A stretch of 64,000 nt of DNA from Oscillospiraceae bacterium (GCA_015064745.1 SVRR01000005.1:1-64000); one strand, 5' to 3'; shown: positions 49,897-58,556, counted from the first letter of the stretch. Notes: a model not told the origin generated them from the letters alone. Made by a program: numbers and translations.

Positions 49897-52521
49897 ATGA
49901 GCAAGAAGTATGTTTATCTCTTCACCGAAGGCGACGCTTCGATGCGTGAGCTTCTCGGCGGCAAGGGCGCAAACCTTGCAGAAATGACCAAGATCGGTCT
50001 TCCCGTTCCCCAGGGCTTCACCATTTCCACCGAAGCCTGCACCCAGTACTACGAGGACGGCAGACAGATCAACGATGAGATCATGGCAGAGATCATGGAA
50101 TACATCGAGAAGATGGAAGCCATCACCGGCAAGAAGTTCGGTGACAAGGAGAACCCCCTTCTCGTTTCCGTTCGTTCGGGTGCCCGCGCTTCCATGCCCG
50201 GTATGATGGACACCATTCTGAACCTCGGTCTGAACGAGGATGTTGTTGAGGTTCTTGCAAAGAAGTCCGGCAACCCCCGTTGGGCTTACGACTGCTACAG
50301 AAGATTTATCCAGATGTACTCCGACGTCGTTATGGAGGTCGGCAAGAAGTACTTCGAGGAGCTTATCGATGAGATGAAGGCAAAGAAGGGCGTTAAGCAG
50401 GACATCGAGCTGACCGCTGACGACCTCAAGGAGCTTGCAAATCAGTTCAAGGCAGAGTACAAGGCAAAGATCGGCGTAGATTTCCCCTCCGATCCTAAGG
50501 AGCAGCTGATCGGTGCTGTTAAGGCAGTTTTCCGTTCTTGGGACAACCCCCGTGCTAACGTTTACCGCCGCGACAACGACATTCCCTACTCTTGGGGTAC
50601 TGCCGTTAACGTTCAGGCAATGGCATTCGGTAACATGGGTGACAACTGCGGTACCGGTGTTGCATTTACCCGCGACCCCGCAACCGGCGAAAAGAAGATG
50701 ATGGGTGAGTTCCTTACCAACGCACAGGGTGAGGACGTTGTTGCAGGTGTTCGTACGCCTATGCCCATCGCTGAAATGGCAAACAAGTTCCCCGCAGCTT
50801 ACGAGCAGTTCGTAAAGGTTTGCGAGATCCTTGAAAATCACTATCACGATATGCAGGACATGGAGTTCACCATCGAGAACGAGAAGCTCTACATGCTCCA
50901 GACCCGTAACGGTAAGAGAACCGCACAGGCTGCTCTGCAGATCGCTGTTGACCTCGTGAAGGAGGGTCACAAGACCAAGGAAGAGGCCGTTCTCATGATC
51001 GACCCCAGAAACCTTGACACCCTTCTCCATCCCCAGTTTGACGCTAAGGCACTCAAGAACGCTGTCCCCATGGGCAAGGGTCTTGGTGCATCTCCCGGTG
51101 CTGCTTGCGGCCAGGTCGTCTTCTCCGCAGAGGACGCTGAGGCTTGGAAGGCACAGGGCAAGAAGGTGATCCTCGTTCGTCTTGAGACCTCTCCCGAGGA
51201 CATCACGGGTATGAAGGCTAGTCAGGGTATCCTCACCGTTCGCGGCGGTATGACCTCTCACGCAGCCGTTGTTGCTCGCGGTATGGGTAAGTGCTGCGTT
51301 TCCGGCTGCGGCGATATCGCTATGGATGAGGAGAACAAGAAGTTCACCCTCAACGGTAAGACCTATGTGGAAGGTGACTTCATCTCCATCAACGGTTCTA
51401 CCGGTGCGATCTACGACGGCATCATCCCCACGGTTGACGCTGAGATCTCCGGCAACTTCGGCACCATCATGAGCTGGGCAGACGAGTTCCGCAAGCTCAA
51501 GGTCCGCACCAACGCCGACACGCCTGCTGACGCAAAGAAGGCACGCGAGCTTGGCGCTGAGGGTATCGGTCTTTGCCGTACCGAGCACATGTTCTTCGAG
51601 GCTGACAGAATCGCAGCATTCCGTGAGATGATCTGCGCTGACACCGCTGAAGAGAGAGAAACCGCTCTTGAGAAGATCCTTCCCTATCAGCAGGGCGACT
51701 TCGAGAAGCTGTACGAGGCTCTTGAGGGCACTCCCGTTTGCATCCGCTTCCTTGACCCCCCTCTGCACGAGTTCGTTCCTACCACCGATGAGGACATCGC
51801 TCTTCTCGCTAAGGCACAGAAGAAGAGCATTGAGGACATCAAGGCGATCATCGCATCTCTCCACGAGTTCAACCCCATGATGGGTCACCGTGGCTGCCGT
51901 CTTGCTGTTACCTACCCCGAGATCGCAAAGATGCAGACCAAGGCTGTTATCCGCGCAGCTATCAACGTCCAGAAGGCACATCCCGATTGGGATATGGTTC
52001 CCGAGATCATGATTCCTCTCGTAGGCGACGTCAAGGAGCTGAAGTATGTGAAGGCTGTTGTCGTTGCAACCGCTGACGCTGAGATCGCCGCTGCAGGCGC
52101 ATCCATCAAGTACCAGGTCGGTACCATGATCGAGATCCCGAGAGCATGCCTTACCGCTGACGAGATCGCAAAGAACGCTGACTTCTTCTGCTTCGGTACC
52201 AACGACCTGACCCAGATGACCTACGGCTTCTCCCGCGACGACGCAGGTAAGTTCCTTGAAGCATACTACGATGCAAAGATCTTCGAGAACGATCCCTTTG
52301 CAAAGCTTGACACCACCGGTGTTGGCAAGCTGATGAACATGGCAATCACCCTCGGCCGCCCCGTAAATCCCAACCTCCACGTTGGTATCTGCGGTGAGCA
52401 CGGCGGTGACCCCACATCCGTTGAATTCTGCCACACCCTCGGCCTTGACTACGTTTCCTGCTCGCCCTTCCGCGTGCCGATCGCACGCCTTGCGGCGGCT
52501 CAGGCAGCCCTCAAGGACTAA
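49897..52521 (+). CDS. ppdK: Pyruvate, phosphate dikinase
   Basis: Interconverts PEP, AMP and PPi with pyruvate, ATP and Pi. The full-length protein has 874 residues: N-terminal ATP-grasp (YLFTEGDASMRELLGGKGAN, later SVRSGARASMPGMMDTILNL), the swivelling phosphohistidine domain with GILTVRGGMTSHAAVVARGM near 447, and the C-terminal PEP/pyruvate barrel with GIGLCRTEHMFF, RFLDPPLHEF, MMGHRGCRL, FGTNDLTQMTYGFSRDD and CGEHGGDP. Start ATG 49897 follows GAGAGGAAG. Codon choice (GCA, GCT, CTT, CGT) differs from neighbours and marks very high expression. Terminates at a hairpin that is duplicated downstream. Confidence 0.97.
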   Translation: MSKKYVYLFTEGDASMRELLGGKGANLAEMTKIGLPVPQGFTISTEACTQYYEDGRQINDEIMAEIMEYIEKMEAITGKKFGDKENPLLVSVRSGARASMPGMMDTILNLGLNEDVVEVLAKKSGNPRWAYDCYRRFIQMYSDVVMEVGKKYFEELIDEMKAKKGVKQDIELTADDLKELANQFKAEYKAKIGVDFPSDPKEQLIGAVKAVFRSWDNPRANVYRRDNDIPYSWGTAVNVQAMAFGNMGDNCGTGVAFTRDPATGEKKMMGEFLTNAQGEDVVAGVRTPMPIAEMANKFPAAYEQFVKVCEILENHYHDMQDMEFTIENEKLYMLQTRNGKRTAQAALQIAVDLVKEGHKTKEEAVLMIDPRNLDTLLHPQFDAKALKNAVPMGKGLGASPGAACGQVVFSAEDAEAWKAQGKKVILVRLETSPEDITGMKASQGILTVRGGMTSHAAVVARGMGKCCVSGCGDIAMDEENKKFTLNGKTYVEGDFISINGSTGAIYDGIIPTVDAEISGNFGTIMSWADEFRKLKVRTNADTPADAKKARELGAEGIGLCRTEHMFFEADRIAAFREMICADTAEERETALEKILPYQQGDFEKLYEALEGTPVCIRFLDPPLHEFVPTTDEDIALLAKAQKKSIEDIKAIIASLHEFNPMMGHRGCRLAVTYPEIAKMQTKAVIRAAINVQKAHPDWDMVPEIMIPLVGDVKELKYVKAVVVATADAEIAAAGASIKYQVGTMIEIPRACLTADEIAKNADFFCFGTNDLTQMTYGFSRDDAGKFLEAYYDAKIFENDPFAKLDTTGVGKLMNMAITLGRPVNPNLHVGICGEHGGDPTSVEFCHTLGLDYVSCSPFRVPIARLAAAQAALKD

Positions 52522-52553
52522 TTCTGCGGCGCGCTTTTGGCGCAGACCGCAAA

Positions 52554-52587
52554 GAGGAGCACTCATTTGAGTGCTCCTTTCCTTTTT
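52554..52587 (+). terminator. Intrinsic terminator of ppdK, copy 1
   Basis: Stem GGAGCACTCA/TGAGTGCTCC with a tt centre, then TTTCCTTTTT. Confidence 0.85.
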
Positions 52588-52708
52588 GCTACGCGCCTTT
52601 TCGGGGAAGCTCGCCGTAGATAGATACGGCTTCGCCCCGAAGAAGCCGCGTTCTGCATCCAAAATCGCCGCCGCAGAAACAAGGATTGCGTTTGGCGCAG
52701 ACCGCAAA

Positions 52709-52741
52709 GAGGAGCACTCAAGCGAGTGCTCCTTTCTTTTT
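52709..52741 (+). terminator. Intrinsic terminator, copy 2
   Basis: Stem GGAGCACTC/GAGTGCTCC with a four-base loop, then TTTCTTTTT. A second stop 155 bp after copy 1 and ahead of the phosphoesterase gene. Confidence 0.8.
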
Positions 52742-52879
52742 CCAAAATCGCCGCAGAAGGTCTGTGGGTGTGCAGAGATGTTTTTTACATGTTTTATGTG
52801 AAAAAATGCATTTACTTTGAAGCTCTTGTTGTGCTACAATAAGGGCAAGAAGATAGCGCTTGGCGCAAGGAGGCTTTTT

Positions 52880-53842
52880 ATGAATAAAGTGAAATTTTCC
52901 GTTTTTGCCGATCTGCATTTGTCGCGAGGAATGGATGAAAAATACGAGCATTTCTGGCTTGGTGACTGTGAAGCGCGACTTGACGCCATTCTCGCGCGTG
53001 CCAAGCGGGAGAAAGTGGATTTCATCATCCATTGCGGCGACTTTTGTCACAATCCGCACGCCGAAACGGCGGCACTCGAAAAATACAACAATTTTGAGAT
53101 CCCCACCTATCACGTGCTCGGCAACCATGATATGGACAGGCTGACGCTGGAAGAAACGGTGGCGGCGTACGGTATGCCCGCCGAATACTATTACTTCGAC
53201 AAAAACGGCTTCCGCTTTATCGTTCTCAATGAAAACTACTATCGCTATGAGGGAGAGGACGTTCCCTATTCCAAGGGCAATTACTACAAATTCGGTCCTT
53301 ACCGCGACGTGATTTCCCGTCCGCAGATTGCATGGCTGGAGGAAACGGTGATGTCGTCGCCCTATCCCATGGTGATCCTTTCACACGGCTCTTTGATGCT
53401 GGAGGACGAAAAGCACGCCGCCGTCAAGAACCGTGAGGAGGTGCAGGACATTTTCCGCCGTGCACACCAAAACGGCAAGCGTATCCTCATGTGCTTAAAC
53501 GGACACCTGCATATGAACTATATGCGCATCTACGAGCACGTTTGCTATCTCGATATCAACTCCGCCTCCATGTATTGGTTGACGCCGCCGCACCACCTCT
53601 TCCCCGAGGAGTTCCACGAAAAATACTTCGGCGCGCAGTCGCTTCTCATCTATAACGACCCCGTCCATGCCGTGATTACGCTGTCGGACGACGGCATGAT
53701 CGAGATCGAGGGCATGGAGAGCAGCTTTTTCCACGGCGTGGACGGCAAGGCGGCGATCGGCAGCGATTGCTGGGACAATCGCAAGATCACCCCAAGCGTG
53801 CTGTCTGAGAAGCTGTGGCTTCCGATGGAGTTAAATAAATAA
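52880..53842 (+). CDS. Calcineurin-like metallophosphoesterase
   Basis: A 320-residue cytosolic phosphoesterase. Metal blocks are SVFADLHLSRG near 7, IIHCGDFCHNP near 48, VLGNHDMDRLT near 74, ILSHGSLM near 165 and CLNGHLHMNY near 203. The pattern is close to 3',5'-cAMP phosphodiesterase CpdA-like/Icc proteins, but the substrate is not determined; the C-terminal region has YLDINSASMYW and a beta-rich tail. Start ATG 52880 follows AAGGAGG. An extended -10 (TG-C-TACAAT, 52832-52840) lies upstream. A strong terminator ends the gene. Confidence 0.87.
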   Translation: MNKVKFSVFADLHLSRGMDEKYEHFWLGDCEARLDAILARAKREKVDFIIHCGDFCHNPHAETAALEKYNNFEIPTYHVLGNHDMDRLTLEETVAAYGMPAEYYYFDKNGFRFIVLNENYYRYEGEDVPYSKGNYYKFGPYRDVISRPQIAWLEETVMSSPYPMVILSHGSLMLEDEKHAAVKNREEVQDIFRRAHQNGKRILMCLNGHLHMNYMRIYEHVCYLDINSASMYWLTPPHHLFPEEFHEKYFGAQSLLIYNDPVHAVITLSDDGMIEIEGMESSFFHGVDGKAAIGSDCWDNRKITPSVLSEKLWLPMELNK

Positions 53843-53879
53843 AGCAAAGGAGCCTTCTCTCGGGCTCCTTTTTGCTTTG
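53841..53879 (+). terminator. Intrinsic terminator
   Basis: Stem AGGAGCC/GGCTCCT with outer AAAGCAA/TTGCTTT pairing and a T5 run; it overlaps the stop codon of the phosphoesterase gene. Confidence 0.88.
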
Positions 53880-53882
53880 CGG

Positions 53883-53911
53883 TTGACAAGCGTCGAATGA
53901 TGTGATATAAT
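53883..53911 (+). promoter_or_regulatory. Sigma-A promoter of the small lipoprotein gene
   Basis: TTGACA at 53883-53888 and TATAAT at 53906-53911, spacer 17 bp: perfect consensus, 71 bp before the ATG. Confidence 0.92.
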
Positions 53912-53982
53912 ACGAAAGGCAAAGGTGCGCAGGGCGTTTGCCGCTTCGCGCCAAACCGAAAAAATGCAAGGAGATTACAGTT

Positions 53983-54189
53983 ATGAAGAAGATTATTTGC
54001 AGCATCGTTTTAATTCTTGCGACAATGCTTTGCCTTGTGGGTTGCGGAAAATTCACTTGTGAGCTTTGCGGCGAGGAAAAGTCGGGAAAGCAGTACAAGG
54101 ACGAGCTCTTTGGCGAAGAGATCGTTTATTGCTCGGATTGCCACGAGGAGCTTGAGGAACTCGAGGAGGGGCTTGACGAGCTCTTTTAA
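53983..54189 (+). CDS. Small Cys-rich lipoprotein
   Basis: A 68-residue protein: signal peptide with lipobox MLCLVGCGK (Cys near residue 21), then CELCGEEK near 25-32 and VYCSDCHEEL near 48-57, a CxxC...CxxC pair that could bind zinc or a 2Fe-2S/heme-free metal centre, and an acidic tail ELEELEEGLDELF. I start at ATG 53983 with AAGGAGA 7 bp upstream. It has a perfect promoter and its own terminator, so it is expressed alone and strongly. Similar small zinc-ribbon lipoproteins occur in Clostridia; no function is known to me. Confidence 0.85.
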   Translation: MKKIICSIVLILATMLCLVGCGKFTCELCGEEKSGKQYKDELFGEEIVYCSDCHEELEELEEGLDELF

Positions 54190-54190
54190 G

Positions 54191-54224
54191 AAAAAAGGCT
54201 GTGTCGAAAGACACAGCCTTTTTT
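54191..54224. terminator. Bidirectional terminator
   Basis: Stem AAGGCTGTGTC/GACACAGCCTT with gaaa tetraloop and A6/T6 flanks; between the lipoprotein and the convergent YfcC gene. Confidence 0.95.
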
Positions 54225-54228
54225 GTGA

Positions 54229-55665
54229 TCAATACCCGATCAGCGTGGCAAGATATAGCACCCCGAGGGTGAGAAAAAGGACGAGTGCTTGGAGCTTCCA
54301 CGTCCATTTGACCCATTTGCCGTAGGAAACGTTCGCCATCGAAAGCCCCACGAGAAGCACGGGGTTGGTGGGCAGAATGACGTCGGTAAAGCCGTCCGCC
54401 ATGCAATAGGTAAGGATGACAAGCTCAGGCGAGATGCCGAGGTTTCCGCAGATGGGGAGAATGATGGGCATCACGAGGAAGATCTTTGCCGATGCCGAGC
54501 CGATGAAGAGCTGAAGCACCAAGATGAGCAGGTAGATCAGCACGATGGCGAGGAAGGGACCCTTGCCTGCAAGCATCGAGATGATGCTGTGTGTGATGGT
54601 ATCGATGATGCCGCTCTCGGTCATGACGAGCTTGACTGAGGACGCAAGGGCGATCATGAGGACGGCGGGGAGCATGGCGAGCGCGCCGCGTGCGATGTAA
54701 AGGAAGACGTCGCGCTTTCTTTTTGTGACGAGCAGACCTGCGACAATGCCGCCGAGAAGGAAGCTTAACGAAAGAATGGGAATGGCAAGACCGCTGATGG
54801 CGCGAACGGCGGCGATCAGGATCAGCACCAAAGCCTGCACCGCAAAGAAGCAAGCAAAGACACGAAACAGACGCGCGTCCTCGCCGCTCTCCTCGGGAAT
54901 GGCGGTTTCCTTTCGCAACAGAAGATCGCTTTCATAGGTGGGGGATCTTTTCGGGTCCTTCTCGATCCGACGCAGATGAAGCATCAAAAAGGCGACGAGC
55001 ACCCCGTAGATGATGGCAAAAAAGACGAGTCGCAGCCATACGCCGTCAAGCGGCGTCGTGCCTGCCAGCTGAGAAGCGAGTCCCACCGAGAAGGGGTTGG
55101 TGATGGCGGCGGAAAAGCCGAAGCATGCAGCGAGCATGCAAGCCCCAAGACCTGTCATGGAGTCCATGCCCATCGAGAGCATAAACATCACCATGATGGG
55201 AACGAGGGTGACCAGCTCCTCAAACATGCCGAAAAAGCTGCCGAAGAGCATAAAGACGAGAGCCGAGATGCAAACGACGGGACCGCCCTTATCCTTGAGC
55301 CGCTTGATGAGCCTACCGATAAAGTGCTTGATGCCGCCCGTCTTCTCAAGAAGGTTGAAGACACCGCTCATGACGAGCAGGAAAATGCTGATCATGATGA
55401 TGGTGAGCGCATCGGAGGAGGCAAACACGCGCACGGGCGCCGTTAAGACACGCCAGAAAGCGATGCCCTTGACCCCTGTCGTTTGGAAGGTGCCGTCGAT
55501 GATCATGCCGTCGGCATCGTACTCATACGAGCCGCGGGGAATGACGTAAGAGAGCGCGCCGCTTAAGATAAGAACGGCAACGAGCAGAGATACGACGGTG
55601 ATAAAGGAGCGGCGGCTGATGCTCGAAAACGCCTTCTCCTTGTTAGACGAATTGCTTTTCTTCAT
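54229..55665 (-). CDS. YfcC/DcuC-superfamily transporter
   Basis: A 478-residue membrane protein of the YfcC/ArcD-like branch of the DcuC superfamily (PF03606), about 12 hydrophobic segments. SGALSYVIPRGSYEYDADG near 35 is the typical first outside loop; MLFGSFFGMFEELVTLVPIM and LFIGSASAKIFLVMPIILPI are the two re-entrant-like segments, and YCMADGFTDVILPTNPVLLV lies near the C-terminus. Family members move amino acids, peptides or C4-dicarboxylates; substrate not clear. Its start overlaps the end of the upstream fusion gene by 23 bp, so the two are translationally coupled. Confidence 0.9.
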   Translation of the reverse strand: MKKSNSSNKEKAFSSISRRSFITVVSLLVAVLILSGALSYVIPRGSYEYDADGMIIDGTFQTTGVKGIAFWRVLTAPVRVFASSDALTIIMISIFLLVMSGVFNLLEKTGGIKHFIGRLIKRLKDKGGPVVCISALVFMLFGSFFGMFEELVTLVPIMVMFMLSMGMDSMTGLGACMLAACFGFSAAITNPFSVGLASQLAGTTPLDGVWLRLVFFAIIYGVLVAFLMLHLRRIEKDPKRSPTYESDLLLRKETAIPEESGEDARLFRVFACFFAVQALVLILIAAVRAISGLAIPILSLSFLLGGIVAGLLVTKRKRDVFLYIARGALAMLPAVLMIALASSVKLVMTESGIIDTITHSIISMLAGKGPFLAIVLIYLLILVLQLFIGSASAKIFLVMPIILPICGNLGISPELVILTYCMADGFTDVILPTNPVLLVGLSMANVSYGKWVKWTWKLQALVLFLTLGVLYLATLIGY

Positions 55666-57610
55666 GTTCTTTCTCCTGTCCTACACCTACGGTGCTGTCG
55701 TAGATCAGCTTGCTGAAAATGTAAAAGTTGACAGAGCTTTGCGGAATTTCGGGCGCGAAGTACCAGATCTCCTTTCCCTCATAGACCTCAAAGTTCTCGC
55801 CCGCGCCGAAGAGAAGGCGGTAGATCTGTTTGATGGGAAAGTGCTTTTTGATCTCCTTTCCGTCCTCGCTTCCCTCATAGAGAAGTCCCGTGCGGTCAAG
55901 GGTGCCGACGCCCTCTCCCGCCGTGCGCAAGAAGGACTTGCCGTCGATCGACGCATGCTTTAGCGTGACGCGGGACGTAAGGGCGAAATCGGGATCGCTG
56001 TCTAACATTTCCTTGTATTTTGCGGTTTGGTATCCATACCATTCCTTGAAGTTGCGGAAGAGGAAATCTTGATCGAAGGCATATCGTTCGTCGATTTTTG
56101 TGCTAAGACCGCACGCGGAGCAATAGACGCGGTTTTTATGGGTCCTTACCGTATGCTGCTTGCCGCAAGCGGGGCAGAGGGTGAGGATGTTCTCAAGACC
56201 CTCGGCGATCCTTTTCGAGCGGTATTTTACGTTCGGATGGGCTTCGAGCCACTTGAATTCGTCGTAGTAGAGCGCGTCGGTTACCCTCTTTTCGACCTCC
56301 TCGACCGAGAGGGAGGCAAGCTCCTCGCCTGTGAAGAGCTGATATAATTCCGCCTCGACGTAGCTGCCGCGGCGCATGCCGTTGCCCCACTTGGGAGAGG
56401 CAAGATAGTCGCCGCCGATCTTGGCAACGTAGATGGGCAACGCCATTTTCTTTAAGAAGGAGAAGGTTTCGGGCTGGATGTCCTCAAACTCGCCCGCGGT
56501 GGAAAGGCGCGCCTCCGGCATCATGGCGAGGATGCGCCCGTTTTTGATGACGCGCAAGCAGTTTTTCGCGCTTTCAACGTCAAGAGTAAACATGCTTTTG
56601 GGGAAGCAACCCACCGATGTGACCACCTTTTTGAGGTCGCGGCGGAAGAAATACATTCTTGCCACGATAAAGTGGGGGCTGTACTTGCGCAACAGACTGC
56701 CCGTGTAGGCAAAATCGCCGAACGCGCCGTGGTTGGAAAGAACGATGCAGGGCATGTCGGGCTTCTTTACCGTGCGTATGTACTTGACCTTGACACCGCG
56801 GAAGAAAAAGAGAATTCTGCTGCAGACGTAGAGAAAGGTCAGCTTGTGTCTTGAATATGGCTTTGCCTCCGCCTTGGAGGAGTGAGGCAATGTATGCTTT
56901 TTCATATATGCATTCACCTTTGCGATCAAAGCATCTCGATATACGAGGATCGGAGTTAAGAGCGAGAGGAGCAGGAGCAAAACAAAGAGGGAAACCAGCC
57001 AGCTCGAATGCATGGCAACGTGACCGAGCCCCACGCCGATCACCACGGAGGGAAGGGCACCGAGCACCGTGGTGACGATATAACGCGGAAATTTCATGCC
57101 CATGATGGCGGCGAAAAGGCAGATGAGCCCGTAGGGGATGGCGGGAAGGAAATAAAGAAGGAAGATGATAAGGGTGAGCTTTCCCATGGGGACGCACTCG
57201 CCAAGCTCAAACTCGAATTTCCTGTCGAAATATTCGCGAAGACCCGCACCGTATTTTTTGTACAGTAAAAAGATAGCGGTGTTGCCCACGACGACGCCGA
57301 CGGTGCAGAGAAACAGTCCTGTGGGGAAGCCGAAGGCAAGCCCCGAGAGCACCTGCACAGGCTCGGCGGGGAGAAAGGTGAGGATCACCTGGAGTGCGGC
57401 AAGGACGGACACCGTGATATAGCCGCGGATGCCCATGTCGTGTAAGCGATCCTGCGCCGCATAGCCGGAGAGGTTGCCCGTGATGACGCTCTTGATGATC
57501 TCGAGATTTCCGCCCGACAAAAGCAGAAAGCCAAGTCCCACAAAAACGGGGATGAGGCAAAGCGCGGTGATCCACGTATGCTTGCAGTTTTTCTTGTTTG
57601 TTTTTTTCAT
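55643..57610 (-). CDS. VTT (TVP38/DedA) domain - acyltransferase - zinc-ribbon fusion
   Basis: A 655-residue fusion. Residues about 10-225 are a VTT/TVP38-type membrane domain (LTFLPAEPVQVLSGLAFGF, then LLYFLPAIPYGLICLFAAIMG), a group including lipid scramblases and undecaprenyl-phosphate flippases. Residues about 260-420 are a PlsC-type acyltransferase: the NHxxxxD motif reads SNHGAFGDFAY near 292 and the PEGxR site is MMPEARLST near 363. A zinc ribbon CPACGKQHT...YCSACG lies near 478-503, followed by a beta-rich C-terminal part. Pairing flipping and acylation of a phospholipid in one chain suggests a membrane-lipid remodelling role; inference. Confidence 0.82.
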   Translation of the reverse strand: MKKTNKKNCKHTWITALCLIPVFVGLGFLLLSGGNLEIIKSVITGNLSGYAAQDRLHDMGIRGYITVSVLAALQVILTFLPAEPVQVLSGLAFGFPTGLFLCTVGVVVGNTAIFLLYKKYGAGLREYFDRKFEFELGECVPMGKLTLIIFLLYFLPAIPYGLICLFAAIMGMKFPRYIVTTVLGALPSVVIGVGLGHVAMHSSWLVSLFVLLLLLSLLTPILVYRDALIAKVNAYMKKHTLPHSSKAEAKPYSRHKLTFLYVCSRILFFFRGVKVKYIRTVKKPDMPCIVLSNHGAFGDFAYTGSLLRKYSPHFIVARMYFFRRDLKKVVTSVGCFPKSMFTLDVESAKNCLRVIKNGRILAMMPEARLSTAGEFEDIQPETFSFLKKMALPIYVAKIGGDYLASPKWGNGMRRGSYVEAELYQLFTGEELASLSVEEVEKRVTDALYYDEFKWLEAHPNVKYRSKRIAEGLENILTLCPACGKQHTVRTHKNRVYCSACGLSTKIDERYAFDQDFLFRNFKEWYGYQTAKYKEMLDSDPDFALTSRVTLKHASIDGKSFLRTAGEGVGTLDRTGLLYEGSEDGKEIKKHFPIKQIYRLLFGAGENFEVYEGKEIWYFAPEIPQSSVNFYIFSKLIYDSTVGVGQEKEHEEKQFV

Positions 57611-57664
57611 AATATATCAAGACACTTTCTTTGTAAGAAGAGAAACTTCGTTTTTGCTTATATG

Positions 57665-57693
57665 ATTATACTACAAAGTGAGGGAAAAGTCAA
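57665..57693 (-). promoter_or_regulatory. Sigma-A promoter of the VTT-acyltransferase operon
   Basis: Minus strand TTGACT (57688-57693) and TATAAT (57665-57670), spacer 17 bp, 55 bp from the start codon. Confidence 0.88.
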
Positions 57694-57775
57694 GGTTTGG
57701 GGATGGAAGGGGTGTCGGTCGGGTGTCGGGAAGGAAAAGTGCAAGAATAAAGTCCTAAAATGCAAGGAAAGTCTA

Positions 57776-57804
57776 TTGACTTTTGAAGGTGCCCGTGGCA
57801 TAAT
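57776..57804 (+). promoter_or_regulatory. Sigma-A promoter of the maturase remnant/GNAT
   Basis: TTGACT at 57776-57781 and CATAAT at 57799-57804, spacer 17 bp. It still drives the region although the first gene is destroyed, and probably now serves the GNAT gene. Confidence 0.75.
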
Positions 57805-57826
57805 GAAATAAAAAAGGAGGTAGAAA

Positions 57827-58046
57827 ATGAAAACGCTCAATGCGATGCTGAAGCCTGCCTCCTCGCTTTGTAATATGCGATGCCTTTACTGCTTTTACGC
57901 CGACGAGGCGGAAAAACGTGCAGTTTACTCCCTGCCTTGGAAGCGAGGGCTGTGCTACCTTTGGAAGACTGACCCCCGATCTCTTTGCCGATTTTTATAT
58001 CCGTTTGTTTGATTTTTGGTATGAAGACTATAAAAAGGAGAAGAAT
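57827..58046 (+). pseudogene. Anaerobic sulfatase-maturase (radical SAM) remnant
   Basis: After a strong RBS (AAAAAGGAGG) the frame encodes KPASSLCNMRCLYCFYADEA, the CxxxCxxC radical-SAM cluster motif at the N-terminus of anaerobic sulfatase-maturating enzymes. At about 57917 the homology jumps, with a frame change, to VQFTPCLGSEGCATFGRLTP and RLFDFWYEDYKKEKN, which in that family lies some 150 residues further on. Then it stops where the GNAT starts. So the central barrel and the C-terminal SPASM clusters are gone. Two deletions are needed; the gene cannot be functional. Confidence 0.8.
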
Positions 58047-58556
58047 GTGGAGATCAAGCTTTTGACCGAAACGGAAAAGGCGCATTACGGCGAACAAATT
58101 TTTGCGCTTTTGCGTGAAGCGGATGCAGACTTTGTGCCGCCTTTATCCGCACGCTTTCCCGAAGCAAAGAACGAGGCGGACGGCGTGCGCCGTTACTTTG
58201 ATGAGATGCTGACGGCAAATCTGCTTGCGACGCTGGAGGGCGATACCCTTCTCGGCTTTGTTGCCTTCCGTGAAAATATTTCGGGCAATTATATTCCCGA
58301 GGGCACGTTTCCCAATCTCTATATCGGCACGGCAGTCATCACGAGGGAAGCGCGCGGAATGCATCTTACCACGCGGATGTATGAATATCTCTTTGATGTT
58401 TTGCGCCCCGACTACAGTTGCTTTACCCGCACTTGGTCGACGAACGCGGCGCATATCGCCATTCTTACCCGCATGGGATTTTCGCTCACAAAGCGAGTGG
58501 AGAACGACAGAGGGGAAGGCATCGACAGCGTTTATTTCGGCTTGATTAGAAAATAA
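58047..58556 (+). CDS. GNAT-family acetyltransferase
   Basis: A 169-residue N-acetyltransferase. GNAT features: a long N-terminal helix region, LLGFVAFRENISGNYIPEG, the acetyl-CoA-binding block TAVITREARGMHLTTRMYEY near 105, and the late FTRTWSTNAAHIAILTRMGF segment with the final strand VYFGL. I start at GTG 58047 (protein then begins VEIKLLTETEK), since AAAAGGAG is 6 bp upstream and inside the tail of the sulfatase-maturase remnant; the frame upstream of it belongs to that remnant. It probably uses the promoter at 57776. Confidence 0.85.
   Translation: MEIKLLTETEKAHYGEQIFALLREADADFVPPLSARFPEAKNEADGVRRYFDEMLTANLLATLEGDTLLGFVAFRENISGNYIPEGTFPNLYIGTAVITREARGMHLTTRMYEYLFDVLRPDYSCFTRTWSTNAAHIAILTRMGFSLTKRVENDRGEGIDSVYFGLIRK

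Larger units (their letters stand above)
52536..52741. repeat. Duplicated terminator region with 30-bp direct repeats
   Basis: The stretch TTTGGCGCAGACCGCAAAGA... (30 bp) at 52536-52565 recurs exactly at 52691-52720, and each copy runs into a GGAGCACTC/GAGTGCTCC hairpin with T-rich tail. A second shared word, CCAAAATCGCCGC, occurs at about 52658 and 52742. The loops of the two hairpins differ (tt vs aagc region) while stems are kept. The 150 bp between them contain no recognisable gene. Confidence 0.8.

Noticed and set aside
49858..52707. 949-codon open frame on the minus strand opposite ppdK
   Set aside because: It is the antisense of ppdK; its translation has no domain, and the plus strand is a textbook PPDK with strong codon bias. 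Skewed codon use keeps the opposite frame free of stops.
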